Notes under the pieces: generated by a model
Databases searched by the model: none
What the model was told of the DNA's origin: nothing
What the model saw: only the letters and a program-made list of their open reading frames with translations
Shown here: positions 1 through 49,319 of the stretch, in pieces
Position numbering within the stretch: position 1 is the stretch's first letter
Layout of the letters: each line of letters opens with the position of its first letter
Translations under genes and position numbers: made by a program
Source: Brachypterus glaber
Taxonomy: Eukaryota; Arthropoda; Insecta; Coleoptera; Kateretidae
DNA: 64,000 bases
Reading direction: 5' to 3'
NCBI GenBank assembly: GCA_958510825.1
Contig: OY294048.1
Location: 10,991,589 to 11,055,588 of the forward strand

Positions 1-165
1 CAGTTAATTAATAATTGAAATTTGGCGAAGGCGTACTCCCTAGATATATTGGTTCGAAAGTCAATTAAAGCCGGTGGTTCCCTCTACTACTAGCCCACAC
101 AAGTCCTGGACTTAGGGGATGCTTAATTAAGTAGAATAGTACGAGGTTAAAAATAAACATAAATA
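1..165 (+). mobile_element. SINE body, cut by window start
   Basis: The segment is the reverse complement of 58860-59034. In that second copy a tRNA-like head lies directly upstream of the body. Here the body starts at base 1, so the head would lie just outside the window. It ends in an A-rich tail with AAACAT/AAATAAAC repeats. The tRNA head, fixed body and simple A-rich tail are the layout of a tRNA-derived SINE. The family name is not known to me. Confidence 0.65.
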
Positions 166-552
166 AACATAAAACATAAATGTATGCACGTTAAAAGTTA
201 TTTTTTTTAGAGCCACTTTATCTAAGCTTACTTCTTTTTCTTTACTTGGTCTTTTTTAGCTCTTGTTTGTCTGTTTTGTGAAAGAATAAAAGTAAAAAAA
301 AGCATAAACAAACGGCCTAAAATGAAAAAAAAAAAAAAAAAAAAACGGATAAAGTAAACCTATGGTCTGTTTTTTCAAGCAAGATAGTAAATTAAAAATC
401 GCACAGTAAATATTTTTACAACAGGTTTGAATAGTATATGTTTGAAACATAATGTTTGTGTATAGAATATAGTTATGTTTTATAAAATAAACTACGCAGT
501 ATATTCGCACATCCAATATTCGAATTTGTTTTGAAAATATTTACTGTGTGAT

Positions 553-1500
553 GGAAAAATGGACTATACCCTAAACTACTAAAAGGTGAAACCTGGTACA
601 CAGATGGATCCAAAATGAAAGAAGGGACCGGAGCAGGAATCCATGGACCGGGCAAAGAAATTAGCTTAAACCTGGGAACCAAGGCAACAGTTTTCCAAGC
701 TGAAATCTATGCGATTTATGTCTGCGCACAAGAAATGACATCGGCGTCCTACACAGGTAGGACAGTAAATATCATTTCGGACAGCCAGGCAGCGATAAAG
801 GCATTAGACTCATATGCCTTTAGCTCAGATCTGGTATACGAATGCCACAACGAGCTATGTAAACTGGCTGAACATAACAAAGTAAATTTGATATGGGTTC
901 CAGGACATCAAGGTATAGATGGTAATGAGAAGGCAGACGACCTTGCGAGAAAGGGAAGTGAAGCTGTACTCACAGGACCAGAACCGTGCTGTGGGGTATC
1001 ATATTCCACGGCCAGACACGAGGTCAGGAGAATGTTGCGGGATGAACACCAGCAACACTGGATAGATGCTCCTAGAATGAGGCACTCCAAACTCTTCCTA
1101 GGAGGACCTACCAAGAAAAGAACCAGCTTACTTCTAGGCATGTCCAGGAGTCAACTGAGAACAATAACGGGTATAATAACTGGACACTGCTTACTGAACA
1201 AGCACCGACACGTAATGGGACAGACTACGAGCCCCGTGTGCAGGAGATGTGGGGAAGGGGATGAAGAACCCTACCACCTCATATGTGAATGTCTATCGCT
1301 AATAGGCCTAAGATGGAAGTACTTTGGGAACGACTCTCTGGAACCAAACGAGACCATGAACACTCCCCTGAAACCATACCTGGACTTTTTAAAAGAAACA
1401 GGGATGCTCTGAGGAGGTCTGTGCGGTAAACACAAAGGTCCCTAGGGACCAGGTGTTGAGGGCTATGAACCCCGCATTGAAACAACTAAACTAAACTAAC
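553..1500 (+). mobile_element. 5'-truncated non-LTR retrotransposon (LINE)
   Basis: The insertion is bounded by an 11-bp target-site duplication, TACTGTGTGAT, at 542-552 and 1501-1511. It carries the 3' end of an ORF2 and ends in a CTAAA-rich tail (about 1484-1500). Truncation at the 5' end, a simple-repeat 3' tail and an 11-bp duplication are marks of target-primed reverse transcription. It landed inside a mariner-type MITE, so it is the younger of the two. Confidence 0.85.
555..1412 (+). pseudogene. LINE ORF2 C-terminus: RNase H domain and zinc knuckle
   Basis: The reading frame is open from about 555, upstream of the first ATG at 615, because this is the tail of a longer protein. It shows the ordered RNase H acidic motifs: YTDGS near the start, FQAEIYAI, SDSQAA and GNEKADDLARKG. 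A C-terminal CxxC...H...C cluster (CRRCGEGDEEPYHLICEC) follows, as in I/R1-type LINEs. Endonuclease and reverse transcriptase are absent, so it cannot move by itself. The frame is still uninterrupted, which suggests a fairly recent insertion. Confidence 0.85.
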
Positions 1501-1548
1501 TACTGTGTGATTCTTAATTTAATATCTTGCTTGAAAAAACAGACCATA

Positions 1549-3115
1549 CACTGTAAATGCAAATCTGGTAATTTTACAGCAAATAAAGTAGGTCATATGT
1601 TGCCAGCAAAGAAAGTGGTAAATTTAAATCAGTACTGTAAATTCACAGTTATCTGTAAAAAAGTGAATTTTTACCTGTGATGTCACAGTAATTTAAGCAT
1701 TGAATTAAATGTGTATTTAAGCATTGAATTAAATGTGTATTTACGGGCTCTTGTAATTTTTGGGAAAAAGTGCCGGCTTTTTGAGCCACATGCATGAATT
1801 TTAATGCAAAATTATTGTACCGACAGGAAAAGAGCTGAGATTTTACTAAACCCAGTAATATTGAGGTTAATTTAATAAATATTGTAAATTTACATTCTGA
1901 CATTGTAAATTTGCTTTAATTACACTAGGCAACAAATCTCAACTTTTTTTTTGCCCCGATCGGAAAGTAAATTTTTCTTACTAACTCGAGGGCGTAGAAA
2001 CCGAATCTGACCTTAGAAAAATTTCAGCACCTAAAATTTGTGAGATATAAGTCCAGGAAATAATGACGCTTTTTTTCAAAATCTTTTAAAAAAAGAGTAG
2101 GATTTTGAAATTTTTAGGGTATATTAAAAAAAATACGAGGAACTCAAAAATATATATGCCAATGACCTACTGTCAGAGTAAGTACGCGAAAAAAAATAAA
2201 AAGCTTAAAATGAAAGTGCAGAGTTTACTTAATTGCTCTTTTGTGGCAAAACTATCAAATCTGCATAAAAATTTTATGGAACTTAATTTTTAGATTATAA
2301 AATTCTCTACAAAAATATTTATACAAATATTTTTTTATTTTGCTTAGTTGTTCGTAAAAAGTAAATATATGAAAAAGAAACAAAATCAAAGTACACAGTG
2401 TAAACTTTTTTCCCGAGCCCAAAAAATATATTTTTCTTATAAATTTAAAGGCGCAGAATCCAAATTTGACCTTAAAAAAAATCCAGCACGTCTTATTTTT
2501 TAAATTTTAGTACAGGCAATTATGCCAATTTAAAAATAATTTATAAAACAAAACATTGTGTATTTTTGTTTGTTTTTTTAATGATTCTACATCATAAAAA
2601 TGTTACTTTATTACATAAGAACCATATTACGTAACCTTTTTTTAAGTTCATTTTTGACCCCCTAGTAATGTTTTTTGACAATTTTTAGCATGATTACCTG
2701 GCGATAAGCTTATCCCCTTATGCACCCGTCTTCTCACCCTCCACCCCTACTTAGTTTTGTCACATTATGCATTTTTAAATATTTTTTTTTTCATAATATC
2801 CCTATTTATTCTACCTATAAATTTCCAGTTTCCATGTTTTAAGTTGGGTATTTTTTAACTAATATTGAGTAGCCGAATCTAAATTTGTCCTTGGAATATT
2901 TTTATCTCCCATGATTTTAGAACAAAAGAAGGATAAAATAATGATTTTTTAACATTTTTATCTCATTTTTCTCAGAAAACGTAGGTAATAGAAATATTCT
3001 GAGGCCAGATTCGGTTTCACGAAACAAAATTAGTTAAAAAACATATGACAGGGCAAGAAACCGTGTTGCCTAGTGTTATTACAGTTAAAACTACTGTAAG
3101 ATTGACGGAGAAATT
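1549..3115. repeat. Older dispersed repeat, interrupted by a TTA element
   Basis: The parts at 1549-1922 and about 3079-3115 are the two ends of one repeat. An uninterrupted inverted copy lies at about 35014-35395, where the junction reads straight through. The repeat is rich in CAGTAAAT/ACTGTAAA motifs. Its class is unknown. The insertion at 1923-3075 accounts for the extra 1.15 kb. Confidence 0.7.
1923..3075. mobile_element. PIF/Harbinger-like non-autonomous DNA element
   Basis: The termini are CACTAGGCAACA... and ...TGTTGCCTAGTG, a 12-bp inverted repeat. They are flanked by TTA at 1920-1922 and 3076-3078. Comparison with the unoccupied site near 35055 shows a single TTA there, so TTA is a true target duplication. 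A 3-bp TTA/TAA duplication is typical of PIF/Harbinger elements. The interior is about 1.15 kb of AT-rich DNA with no transposase. It contains short copies of an ACCGAATCTGACCT motif also seen in other repeats of this window. Confidence 0.75.
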
Positions 3116-3177
3116 TAGAGTGTAGGTTTTTTATTTTTTAATTTTCTACTTAATCATAGTTTTTTTCTAATTTTTAG

Positions 3178-41638
<38,461 letters not shown>

Positions 41639-42656
41639 TTATATGAATATGGGCTATTATTAATATGTAATATGTTATTATGAATACAAAATTGTACAGT
41701 TATTTTAAAAACGTCTTATTTCGTAAACCCATATATGGGTATATACAGGGTGATCAGTAACTGCCACGCCAAAATTTAAGAGGTTTTTTTACATCCCAAA
41801 AATATGAAAAAAAGTTCCTATAAAGGTTGTTTCGGAAACGAGCCTAAGGGAGCTACGGCCCTTCGAAGATGACATATTGAATGGGGAACAAAAAAAACCA
41901 TCAATAAAATTTTAATGCAGCAGGGTGATTCTTCATTTAAAACTGACAAAATGTATTCTTCACCAAAACACCTAAATTTAATATTAAAGGAGTAATAGCC
42001 TTTTAAAAAGTAACGTTTTTGGTGGCACAAAATGTTACTTCCTCTTAATTGCATTTTTTTAAACGGTTGCTCCTACAGTGTTACACTATATGACATTTTT
42101 TATGTATTTTTACTCAAGAAATGTATATTTTTTAAAAAAATCAAAAATTAGCTAAATATCATGATTTTTTTTTAAATATAAATTTTTAAACGTCAGTTCA
42201 AAGTATTTATTTGAGCAAATGTCATTGATCAAGGCTACTTGATTTTTATGAAAATTTGAAGAAATATAATTTCTGTTAATAATTTATTTAATTATTTGAA
42301 TAAAAATAGTCAAATAGTTCTAGTACTGAAAAAAACTAATATATAAACTACGATAGAGAAGACTATTATAGCCTCGCACTCTTAAATCCCTCTATGCCCA
42401 GGATTTAATACGCTCGGCTATAAAAAATGTCTTCTCTACCTTGGTATATAATTACTATTCTTGCTAAGTTAAGTTTTGGCTTGGACCGTAACGCATTTTC
42501 ACTAAATTAAAAATTTGACTAATAAAAGACAGATTTATTTGTCATTTTTCATTTCATTTGTTAAATCCTAATTTAGTTATAATATAATATCTGTAATTAG
42601 TTAATTTACGTATAAAATAGCCTTCTATATAGCTAATTTATTAAAATTTTATACTT
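41639..42656. other. Intergenic region between convergent genes
   Basis: It separates the ABCA stop (41638) from the ligase stop (42657). It contains one arm of an ACAGGGTG foldback element (from about 41746 to 42000, with CTAAGGGAGCTACGGCCC). The rest is AT-rich. AATAAA on the - strand at 42637-42642 and 42534-42539 are candidate ligase poly(A) signals. Confidence 0.6.
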
Positions 42657-42883
42657 TTAAATATTGCCTTCTAAAACTAGGCTTCTCAAATACTTTCTTC
42701 TTATTTTCCCACTAGGTGTAAGTGGAATATCGGTAATAAATTTGACACCACCCCTTAATTTCTGTCTGTCATCCACTCTTTCAGCGACAAAGTTTTCAAT
42801 TTCCTCCTCAGTTGTATTTGAGTAATTGTCGTTTAGAACTATTAGGGCCATTGGATGGTCACCGTCTTCTTCATGGGGTATAC
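42657..42883 (-). CDS. Ligase last exon: C-terminal lid domain
   Basis: The acceptor on the - strand is TTTAAG at 42884. It encodes IPHEEDGDHPMALIVL, FVAERVDDRQKLRGGVKF, and PLTPSGKIRRKYLR with the lysine needed for adenylation. It ends LEGNI and stops. It enters in phase 1, joined to VVVIG. Confidence 0.94.
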
Positions 42884-45800
42884 CTTAAACCAAAAATTAG
42901 TTGTTGACAAAAGTTGACAAAGTTTTTCTTTAGTTCGTAGAATTTTTATTTTAGTGTAATATTAAAATCTTGAAAACTCTCTTTGCCATCATATATATTA
43001 CTTATAGTGTCTTCAACTTTTCATATTGACATATAATATAATATACATATGTATATTATATGTTCTTAGAATAGAAATATGAGATTAACAATGTAGCGCA
43101 CTCTGCAAAAAAAAAGATACTCTCATTTATTTATGTAAGTCATAAATGTATACCAAAAATATTAGCGGACCTAATATGGATCCTTGCGGTACACCAACTT
43201 TGGAAAAATACAACTTTAAATTAAATTAAAATTTAACTTAAATTTTTGTTTGTAAGAAATATAACTAAAATATAAAAACAAAAAATGATGTGCTAGATGT
43301 TTAAACCAAGTTTTCTTACCAATTACTACCACCTTGTTCACGCTAGGGTGGCTATGGATCAAACCCTCTAGCGCTGCTGGGGCCACGTGCCAGGATCTGT
43401 ATTTCAGCATCTCTTTTATCCTATCCACCACGTAAAAGCAAAAATCCTGATCATAGTAGACTACGTCTCCGGTTCTTAACCAGCCACCTTCTGCATAAGC
43501 GTCTTTTGAATCTTGGTTGAAATATCCGTTCATGGCGAAATCGGTTTTAACCTGAAGTTCTCCTTTTTCTAGTGGGCCACATATTTTATCAGTTTCCAGA
43601 TCGACAACCTTAGACAAAAATTTAGTCAGATCTTGAAAAGTTAGAAGAAAAAAATAATAAAAAATATAAGTTACGATGGATTTATTTATTTTTTTCGAAA
43701 TAACGTATAGTCATAATTTTTTTTAAATGGATTTAAAGTAACAATTTACCTAGTCAGTATCTAATTACTATAATAAAAAGGTTAATTATCCTTTATTTTA
43801 AATCAAGGTTAATTTAAAACTAATTATTTGACAAATTGATATATAATTGTAATTAAGCACGTGTAGAAGATATTTAAACCTGATTACAATTATCTATAAT
43901 TAAAAATGAATATATATATAAATAATTTCGATAAAAATGTTCCGTATTATACAGGGTGTTTCCTAAGTACGGTACGTAACTTTAGGGTTTAACTCCTTAC
44001 CCAAAAATAAGAAAAAAAAAACATATAAGCATATGAAGAGTGCAGCTAACATAAGGGCCTCAGTCGCAGCGTGTTCTTTGTAAGAGACGGATGTGACCGC
44101 TTAGGCGGATTTACTCCTGCATCAGCCTGTTATCGTAGATATGCACAGGACTTGATGTATTTTATTCTATGTTGTTTCGTGAAAATATTGCTTTAATAGT
44201 AAAGCTTTAAGTGAATCGTGAATATTTATGTTTTTTTATTGTGTGATGTTAAATTTTAACGTGGAACTGTTGAACATGTAAAGTCATTTTTTTTATAAAT
44301 TTTAAAGATAATTTTTTTATAAGTTGGCGTCTGCGCAAACATCACTACAAAGTGAGACGGTTTTGCGTAGGTCGAAAATTATATTAGATTGACCTGGAAA
44401 ACTATCCTATGGAAAATGCCATTATTGGAATTGGAATATAAGGGCCTAACCCACAAAATTATTATTTTACAGAAGAAGCAAAAAATGTGATTAATTTTTT
44501 TTAACGAAATGTATACTTAATAATAATTATATATTAATAGTGTTTGATGTTTACATCGTTTTATGTAGATTTCAACAAAAAAATAAGGACCCAAACAATG
44601 CAATCTCTTATTAAATATAAAATTTTCAAAAATTCCGTAAACATTACAAATAAGTACAATTTTTTTCAGGAAATTGTCAAAAATTTTGTCAATATCTTTG
44701 TTTTAAGCAAGATGACTCGTAAAGGGAGGGGCCCTAGAGGGTTCCAAAAGTAAGCGTGATGTCATTAATTTTAATTTTCCACATTTTCCACACCTTATAC
44801 TCCTGTCATTGATTTCCACGAAGACTTATATTTATAAAGCAATCTTAACCAAAAAGCATTGCAGTTGGGTGAAAATAGCAAACATTTATTGTTTTATAAA
44901 CAGCGCCGCATCCTACCTTGTACGTTATTCCTGTAACAGGCATTCCGCAGGACTCAGATTTATAATGTAAACTCAAAGTATCCTTTACATCATTCGATTT
45001 AAATATGGTCAAAATTCCTGCAACTTCAGTTTGTCCATAAGCCTGGCTGACAAATGTCCCCGGCAGAATTTCCCGAAGTTCATTTATTTGTTTTTCTGAC
45101 ATGGCTGCTCCACCAGTTAGGGCGCAGTTCAGATTGGTGGAATCTATGTTATCAGGTCGGCCAACTTTGCAGATATCTAGGGCTTGGTTTGGTGCAAAAA
45201 ATACCAATGATACCTTGAAATAATAAAGTTATTTATATACAAAGGGACTAAACTGGCTGTTTTAGTCCCGCTGCGTGAGTGTTTCCTAAGCGAGGGTAGC
45301 GAGGGAGGGAAACAGAAATGCAAGGTACTAGAACAGCCACGTTTAGTCCTGAGGTATATACACTATTTTTTGCATGACTAAACATAATTTAGGTAGATAA
45401 AATTAAAGTTAAAAACCATGCGTCTAATTTTTTTTTAATTTCGTAATTTAATCAAGATACCTGTGAATCGCGAAAAGTCAGTTTCACGGCTATCGCGATT
45501 TCAATTGTTTTTTGATATGGTTGACACAAACGTCAAAAAAATGGACGAAGATGATAAATTTTAAGTTATGTATAAATTGTTATAACAATGTTATTTTTAA
45601 AGGTTTTCTTTGTTAAAATCAAATAAATTGGTTTGAATCCCAAATATATTACAAAACATCACCAAACCTAATTTTTGAACCAGCAAAGCACATACTAAGT
45701 ATAATATTTTAATATTATCAAGGTTGCCGTGATTTTTATTCCCTAGGGAGAAAAACGGCAAGTTTAGTCCCAAAAATGAAAGCGTAAAGTTAGGTTTTAG

Positions 45801-48800
45801 TCTTGGTCGTGCAAAAAATATATTTTATGCGATATGTTGTACTTTAACTAACGCGGTATACTAGACTCCTCAGGTATAACATCAAGCTCATGAGTACATT
45901 CATCATATTCGTTGCTATAGCAACATCATATATGAGTCATATATGAGTCATATATGAGTCATATATAACTCATATATGACTTAGATTCACGGTCCTGATA
46001 CGTATCAACTAGTATCATGAATGCAGTTGGCTTAAACCTGGGACACATTTATCATTAATGTAGGTTCCAGAATGATCTTGATATTAAATGGATGAAAAAC
46101 ATCTAACAAACCAAAAATTTATACTGAAAATTCATTATAATGTCTAAGTAATTTCCTATAGTTCATTTCTTATTACTATTACTACTAATACAATTTTTAA
46201 TTTAAATTGGTGGATCCACATAATCAAATACTTTTGTAAAGTCTACTTGTAGCAATACTTAGTGTTAATTTAGTATAGTAACTGTACATACTGTTAAATA
46301 CACAAAAATACAAGTTTTAAATATGCCAGAATGTCAATTTTATTAATTATAGTTTAAGTAGGATTTTAAGATGCATTTCCAATTGATTAATTGATTGATT
46401 GATAAAGAGAAACAAGATGAGGATTCGTACCTCAAACACTGCGGCCACCTGCGGGCCTCTTGCGTTGTTCTTGAGTCGCATATTTTGTAAACAGTTATTC
46501 AATTTATAAAAATAATGTTCTCTTGTGTTTTTGTATAAATGATGAGCCTCTTTCTTGATATTATAGCATTTTTCTAGGTAAAATGTCCCAAATTATTACT
46601 TACTTTATTATTATTAAATCAGTACTTAGTGCGTTTAAAGTTAAAGCGATGGATGCACATAATCAAATGGTTTTTTAAAATCTACTAGTAGAAGTGTTAG
46701 GGCCACTTGCACCAATGATGGTTTAACTTTAAACTTGGACTAAATTGACGGCCGACCAATTAAAACGCAGCATTTTTAACTTAAACTCGGTTTGGCTGAG
46801 ATAATCCCAGACCAAAAGTTGGTGCAAGTGGCCCTTAGTGTTAAAAATGATGGGCATGTTTCCTGATATTTTGAAAGAAGCATTTCTATAGGAAACATGG
46901 CCAATGTTTAACTTTTACTTAGTTTATTATTACTAAATCAATACTCATTACCTGTTATATTGTATATTTTTAAGTTAAAGTTATGGATCATCATAATCAA
47001 ATACTTTTGCAAAGTCTGCTACTAGTAGTGCTTTTGGGGATCTGTCCTTAAATTTTGAATGAAATATTTTCATAGGTGCAATATTTTTTTGGAAACATCG
47101 TCAAATTTTTACTTTTTACCTACTTTATATTTGTCTATTATATGCCAAAATTCATAGGGATCAAAGTGTGTACAAATAATCCTTGCCGTTCCAGAAAGGA
47201 TGGATCCAGTAAGAAACAATACACCCGATATCCAATATAGTGAAGAATATGATAACGTAACGGATGTTATATTTCCATTGTTGCTAAAAAACAAATAATA
47301 ATAGAAAGCCTATTGTAAGTTCCTTAGACAACAAAAGGGATATAATACTAATGGTTAATAGGCAACTTTTATTTAATCACTCCTACTTTTTGAAAATTTT
47401 ATAAGGCTATATTTTGCTAAAACGAACTGCGCATACTATATCTAATCACAATGATATAATGACAAAAAAGAATATCTTTTTAATAAGGAATATTAGGAAA
47501 ATATAAGCTCAATTTTAAATGTATTTTTAATCCACAGGGTGTTTACTAATTACGCTACATAACTTCAGGGTGTAATATCTTACCCAATAATAAGAAAAAA
47601 ACTTTCTATAAACATATGTTCTAAAGCGACTCGTAAGGGAGCTACGCCCCTTCAAATGGGATTCCATAAATTTGATTTTTAAATAACTCAGGAACTCTTT
47701 GTGTTATAGCAACGAGGTATTGCATGTAATCTATCTCTAATAAGGCCTATCAGCCAATGGTATTTGCATGTAGTTACTTTAACCAGGGGCACCTGAAATG
47801 GGGGAGGGGACTTATCATTTTTTTGCCCCAAAATTTTTTCTGTTACTTCATTGTGGATTTATTATCAGAATAATATTCCTCAGGTAAAGATACATAAAAA
47901 AGGTACTCTTGTTGTAATACCATATATATATGCATAGGATTAACCGTTTTCGAGAAAAATTCATTTGAACGTGAAATTTCACGTATCGAAGACAAAAAAT
48001 AAAATACTAACATGTTGAAAACCAAAATTTCAATAACGCAGGGTGAATGAACATTCTAAACTAAGAAAAAACTTTATATACAGGTACTTCCATAAATCTA
48101 TCCTAAGGGAGTTATGGTCTCCTAAAAATACTCCATTTTTAATGTTTTTTTTTAGTTTTTGATGTAGAACCATCTCGCGTCATTTTGATTTTCAACATTT
48201 TAGTATTTAATTTTTGGTGCTCGAAACGTCAAGTGAAATATGATTTTTTCTCGAAAATTGTTTGGACTTTTGGAACGGTAAGAGCACCTTTTTAATGTGT
48301 CATTACCTGAGGAATCATATTCTTATAATAAATTTACAAAAAAGTTACACAGAAAAAAGTTTGGGGGGTAAAAAGTGACAAGGCCACCCCATTTCGGAAG
48401 CCCCCGCTTAAAGTAACTACATGCAAATATTATTGGTTGATAGGCCTTATTAGAGATAGATCACATGCAATACCTAGTTGCTATAACACAAAGAGTTCCT
48501 GAGTAATTAAATAAAAATCAAATTTTTGGAACCTCATTTGAAGGGGCGTAGCTCCCTTACGATTTTTTTTAGGATATATGTTTATAGGAACTTTTTTTCT
48601 TATTTTTGGGTATAGAATTACACCCTGAAGTTACGTACCGTACTTAGTAAACACCCTGTATATGTGTGAAAAATCTATTATTTTTGGCGTTTGTACTCTT
48701 TAAAGGTTAAATCTAATAACTTACATCATATTCATGCTTTGCGCTATCAAAGCATGATGATTCTGACAAACTCCTTTCGGTAAACCAGTAGTACCACTAC

Positions 48801-49248
48801 TAAAGAAAATAATTGCTGTATCTTTAATCGAAGAACATTTTTCTGGTTTAAAGGTTTCTTCATCTTCCATTTCTTCTTCGATAAATTCATCAAAATTAAC
48901 ATATTCCGATGTTTCGCCAAAAATTATTATATCAGCTTCTAGACTAGCTTCGTTTAAAGAATTTTCTACCAATTCTACAACCTCAGGAGTGACAAAAAAC
49001 AATTTTGGTTTTATTTGTTTTATGAGATGTGTTGTATCTGACTGTGAAATAGTGGGATCTAGTGAGCAAACTCTGAGGTTCAAAAATAAACTGGCGATTA
49101 GGGGCACACAGCTATTTTTGTGGTTATTGGTGTTAAGGCATACTATATCGTCCTTTCCTATTCCTTTGGATTTTAGATAGATGGCGGTTCGTATACATCG
49201 TGTTAGTAATGAGGAGAACGTATCGGATTCATCTGTGTCTGCAATGTA
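42657..49248 (-). CDS. ANL-superfamily acyl-CoA ligase (4CL/luciferase-like), 5' partial
   Basis: Five exons on the - strand join in phase to about 498 residues. The family makes an acyl-adenylate from a carboxylic acid and ATP, then usually a CoA thioester. The motifs are in order: P-loop FFSSGTTGLPKGV, YGQTEVAGI, GWLRTGDVVYYD, VDRIKEMLKYRSWHVAPAALE hinge, and PLTPSGKIRRKYLR with the catalytic lysine. The adenylation core is therefore complete. Relatives have about 540 residues, so about 45-55 N-terminal residues are missing. No exon for them was found up to the window end, perhaps because it lies further upstream. The C-terminus is LVLEGNI, with no peroxisomal SKL-type signal. The substrate cannot be told from the sequence alone. 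Confidence 0.93.
43120..43205 (-). pseudogene. Relic of a LINE reverse transcriptase (GVPQGSILGP motif)
   Basis: In the ligase intron the - strand reads VGVPQGSILGPLIFLVYIYDL, followed by a stop. This is the conserved block between palm motifs A and C of non-LTR reverse transcriptases. Only about 75-85 bp can be recognised. Confidence 0.7.
43320..43608 (-). CDS. Ligase exon: A7/A8 hinge region
   Basis: The acceptor is GTCTAAG and the donor GTAAGA. It encodes VVDLETDKICGPLEKGELQVK, GWLRTGDVVYYDQD and RIKEMLKYRSWHVAPAALEGLIHSHPSVNKVVVI. It contains the ATP-ribose aspartate and the hinge. Phase 0 in, phase 1 out. Confidence 0.95.
43945..44450. mobile_element. CAGGGTG arm plus SINE-like retroposon copy
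   Basis: ACAGGGTGTTTCCTAAGTACGG at about 43951 is one foldback arm, with no right arm nearby. From about 44062 to 44450 lies the inverted partner of the retroposon at 34605-34971, probably inserted into the foldback element. Bases 44442-44610 then match the dispersed repeat at 32200-32410. Confidence 0.6.
44917..45213 (-). CDS. Ligase exon: A5 motif
   Basis: The exon runs from TTCAAG to GTAGGA, 99 codons, phase 0 at both ends. It encodes VSLVFFAPNQALDICK, LNCALTGGAAMSEKQI and GTFVSQAYGQTEVAG, where YGxTE contacts adenine. It ends ITYK. Confidence 0.95.
45235..45870. mobile_element. Foldback-like element with TTTAGTCC words
   Basis: Inverted pairs include CTATTTTTTGCATGACTAAAC (about 45363) against GTTTTAGTCTTGGTCGTGCAAAAAATA (about 45792), plus several TTTAGTCCCG/TTTAGTCCTG words. 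It lies in a ligase intron. Its borders are approximate. Confidence 0.5.
45925..45990 (+). repeat. 11-bp tandem repeat (CATATATGAGT)n
   Basis: About four to five head-to-tail copies of an 11-bp unit that is itself nearly palindromic (CATATATGAGT / ACTCATATATG). Confidence 0.85.
46160..47095 (-). repeat. Three diverged copies of an RT motif-A relic
   Basis: On the - strand, about 46205-46260, 46650-46700 and 46980-47035 read LQVDFTKVFDYVDP, LLVDFKKPFDYVHP and LVADFAKVFDYDDP. These match reverse-transcriptase motif A (DF.KAFD.V). Flanking words (TTATTATTACTAAATCA; AAGTTAAAG.TATGGAT) are shared too, so the unit was repeated in tandem. The second copy is interrupted by the MITE at 46700-46834. 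Confidence 0.7.
46700..46834. mobile_element. TTA-flanked MITE, intact 135-bp copy
   Basis: The inverted ends are GGGCCACTTGCACCAA / TTGGTGCAAGTGGCCC, with TTA at 46697-46699 and 46835-46837. It is the same family as the split copy at 34496-35010. TTA duplications point to PIF/Harbinger-type mobilisation. Confidence 0.85.
47124..47283 (-). CDS. Ligase exon: N-domain core
   Basis: The exon runs from TTTTTAG to GTAGGT on the - strand. It encodes SVTLSYSSLYWISGVLFLTGSILSG, ARIICTHFDPYEFWHIIDKYK, the segment following the P-loop in ANL enzymes. Phase 2 in, phase 0 out, matching both neighbours. Confidence 0.9.
47534..48659. mobile_element. ACAGGGTG-ended foldback element of about 1.13 kb
   Basis: It starts ACAGGGTGTTTACTAATTACG and ends CGTACTTAGTAAACACCCTGT. 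The arms pair along nearly the whole length (AAGGGAGCTACGCCCCTTCAA / TTGAAGGGGCGTAGCTCCCTT; GATAGATTACATGCAATACC-type words). It has no coding sequence and sits in a ligase intron. Confidence 0.85.
48725..49248 (-). CDS. Ligase exon: ATP-binding P-loop
   Basis: The acceptor is TTTTTTAG at 49249 and the donor GTAAGT at 48724. Its 174 codons begin YIADTDESDTFSSLLTRC and end in FFSSGTTGLPKGVCQNHHAL. It starts in the middle of the family alignment, so at least one upstream exon is missing. Phase 0 in, phase 2 out. Confidence 0.94.
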
Positions 49249-49319
49249 CTAAAAAATACACTAATTTTAAATATAAGTATTGAAAAAAGAGCATAATTTA
49301 ATAAAATAGCTTTATTAAA

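Larger units (their letters stand above)
361..1548. mobile_element. Mariner-type MITE, split by a LINE insertion
   Basis: Terminal inverted repeats begin TGGTCTGTTTTTTCAAGCAA (363 on) and end with the complementary sequence at 1546. Both ends are flanked by TA (361-362 and 1547-1548), the target duplication of Tc1/mariner elements. A second, uninterrupted copy of about 200 bp lies at 8068-8269. The extra length here is the LINE fragment at 553-1500. There is no coding capacity of its own. Confidence 0.8.

Noticed and set aside
256..516. ORF of 86 residues on the - strand
   Set aside because: Its hydrophobic run comes from poly-A/poly-T stretches and it overlaps the MITE. No family match.
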